Origin: Halovenus marina | GTDB lineage: Archaea; Halobacteriota; Halobacteria; Halobacteriales; Haloarculaceae | NCBI RefSeq assembly: GCF_051414115.1 | Contig: NZ_JBLKNZ010000002.1 | Span: 88,709 to 152,708 of the forward strand | Length of the DNA: 64,000 nucleotides | Reading direction: 5' to 3' | Shown here: piece by piece, positions 62,911-64,000 of the stretch | How positions within the stretch are numbered: the stretch's first letter is position 1 | How the letters are laid out: each line of letters opens with the position of its first letter | Program-made: the position numbers and the translations under genes | The notes under the pieces: generated by a model | What the model was told of the DNA's origin: nothing | What the model saw: the letters and a program-made list of their open reading frames with translations, nothing else | The model's database searches: none

Positions 62911-63684
62911 TCAGTACCCCCCGGCAAGAAAGCCACCATCTACGGCAAGGTTCGCGCCCGTAATCCACTCGGCGTCCTCGCTACAAAAAAACGAGACGGC
63001 GTTGGCACAGTCTTCCGGCTCTCCGAGTCGAGGAAGGATTGTTTTTTTCTGTTGTTCTCGCCGCGTTTCCTCGTCGTTCACGTCCTGCAGCGGTGTTTTG
63101 ATTACCCCCGGGAGGACTGCGTTTACCGTCACGTTGTCGGGTCCCAGTTCTACCGCGAGATCCCGCGTTAGATTCACGATAGCAGCCTTCGTAGACGCAT
63201 ACGATGGACCTGCACCGCCGAAATGCGCGTTGACACTACTCACGTTCACGATACGCCCTTGCGGTGATTTGACGAGATGTGGGATTGCAAACTTCGCGGT
63301 CATAAAATATCCGGTGAGGTTAATATCTACGACGTTGTTCCAGTCGTCGACGCTCGTTTCCTGGCTGGTACCTGGTTCGACTATACCTGCGTTGTTGACG
63401 AGGTGATCTAAGCTCCCGAATTCATCGAGAATTTCGTCGATCATTCCCCGAACCGATGCTTCGTCGCTGACGTCCGTTTCGATGAATCTACTTTCGACAT
63501 CGTACTCGGATTCTATCACTTCATTAGTCGGTGTTGTAAGGCCAGTCTGATAGTGCTCACCGGTCCGAGGTGTCTTGGTAACATCTGCAGTAACGACATT
63601 TACGCCGTCCGCGGCAAGTCGCTTTGCGATCCCTCGACCGATACCTGAACTCGCACCCGTGACAACCGCGACACGACCGGTCAT
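62911..63684 (-). CDS. Short-chain dehydrogenase/reductase
   Basis: 257 aa. Cofactor motif VTGASSGIGRGIA, NNAG, catalytic Ser (NVSSVNAHF) and YASTK, and the C-terminal GANLAVDGGFLAGG. A classical SDR of the sugar/alcohol dehydrogenase type. A TTATATG box lies about 27 nt upstream of the ATG. It leads the two-gene operon with the lactonase: sugar to lactone here, lactone to acid by its neighbour. Confidence 0.88.
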   Translation of the reverse strand: MTGRVAVVTGASSGIGRGIAKRLAADGVNVVTADVTKTPRTGEHYQTGLTTPTNEVIESEYDVESRFIETDVSDEASVRGMIDEILDEFGSLDHLVNNAGIVEPGTSQETSVDDWNNVVDINLTGYFMTAKFAIPHLVKSPQGRIVNVSSVNAHFGGAGPSYASTKAAIVNLTRDLAVELGPDNVTVNAVLPGVIKTPLQDVNDEETRREQQKKTILPRLGEPEDCANAVSFFCSEDAEWITGANLAVDGGFLAGGY

Positions 63685-63785
63685 GACCCTATCAATAAGA
63701 CCGGCGCATATAATAATTTGGCCATCTGACCAGGTAGTGTTAAGATAAGGATTAAAGAGTGAGACGTAGCGCTTTTTCAGTGTCT

Positions 63786-64000
63786 ATGCGGCAAAACGCT
63801 ACCCTCAGTGGATGTGTAGACCAGACCGACTTAGAGTTTGTTGAACGAGAATCGATATCGATTTTTTGATGAATCTGAGTATTCAGTTGCATCTTGCTAA
63901 ACTATATCTTTCAAATATGTAATTATTTTTGGCATTTGGTGTCGAGTGCGCACGATCCACCGTCTATAATTGGTTTTACAAAACCGATCTACAGCCCGAA
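63786..64000 (+). pseudogene. N-terminal part of a frameshifted IS6-type transposase
   Basis: Reads MRQNATLSGCVDQTDLEFVE, then after a one-base shift in a T run MNLSIQLHLAKLYLSN, a stop, and AFGVECARSTVYNWFYKTDL up to the window end. The pattern (LEFVERE..MKLxIQLHL..GVxRxRSTVxNWVxKxDLQP) is the start of haloarchaeal IS6-family transposases. Two disruptions mean this copy is dead. Confidence 0.72.

Noticed and set aside
63850..63863. Palindrome AATCGATATCGATT
   Set aside because: It lies inside the dead IS6-type transposase coding sequence, and its composition makes a chance palindrome plausible.

Overview
The window reads as haloarchaeal DNA and most likely a secondary replicon (megaplasmid) or a plasmid-derived island. 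The evidence is the Asp/Glu-rich proteins, the predominance of TATA boxes about 27 nt upstream of leaderless ATGs, three Orc1/Cdc6 genes, a ParA partition locus, solo IS200/IS605-type TnpB genes, haloarchaeal IS5- and IS6-type transposase remnants, and small CxxC proteins. Composition is uneven. The bulk is moderate in GC, while the TnpB gene near 15 kb and the toxin/integrase block at 57.8-60.7 kb look visibly richer in GC.

Layout. 0-2.4 kb is a candidate origin: an orc1 gene (651-2120) flanked by copies of a repeat containing ACCCCTCTATCGATGTGT. 2.9-3.8 kb is an intact IS5-type element with an 8-bp target duplication, inserted just behind a large KAP P-loop NTPase (3835-7125). 7.7-12.8 kb has an amidohydrolase and a MrfB/MrfA-like exonuclease-helicase pair. 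13-24.6 kb is a mobile-element-rich accessory segment. It holds two solo TnpB genes, a MITE related to the IS at 2.9 kb, a RecQ helicase fused to a phosphoribosyltransferase, an exported ComEC-type metallo-beta-lactamase with its DUF3006 partner, and a second, smaller Orc1/Cdc6. 24.7-36.5 kb carries a DEDD exonuclease, a ferritin-like protein and a catabolic cluster: a LivKGHMF-type ABC importer, a GMC oxidoreductase, an aldehyde dehydrogenase and an amidase.

37.6-53.5 kb is the most interesting part. Five tightly packed genes run from two related beta-rich proteins through a degenerate RecA/RadA-like protein and a small coiled-coil protein to a B-family DNA polymerase of PolB2 type that has lost its proofreading motifs and carries an altered motif C. 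They are followed by an RPA-type single-strand-binding protein, a SRAP (HMCES/YedK) abasic-site protein, endonuclease IV, a third Orc1/Cdc6, the mismatch endonuclease NucS and a HerA/DUF87 ATPase. Several of these proteins end in PCNA-binding (PIP-box)-like tails. I read the region as a mobile DNA-damage tolerance and repair island, with a polymerase/RecA-like core that resembles in logic, not homology, the bacterial ImuA-ImuB-DnaE2 mutasome.

54-57.4 kb holds small membrane and hypothetical proteins, an AT-rich gene-poor stretch, and parA with its downstream partner behind short direct repeats. 57.8-60.7 kb is a four-gene module: winged-helix regulator, UPF0175-like antitoxin, PIN toxin and tyrosine recombinase. 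60.8-64 kb is a decaying edge with a broken IS5-type transposase, a truncated enolase remnant, a lactonase/dehydrogenase pair for sugar oxidation, and a frameshifted IS6-type transposase running off the end.
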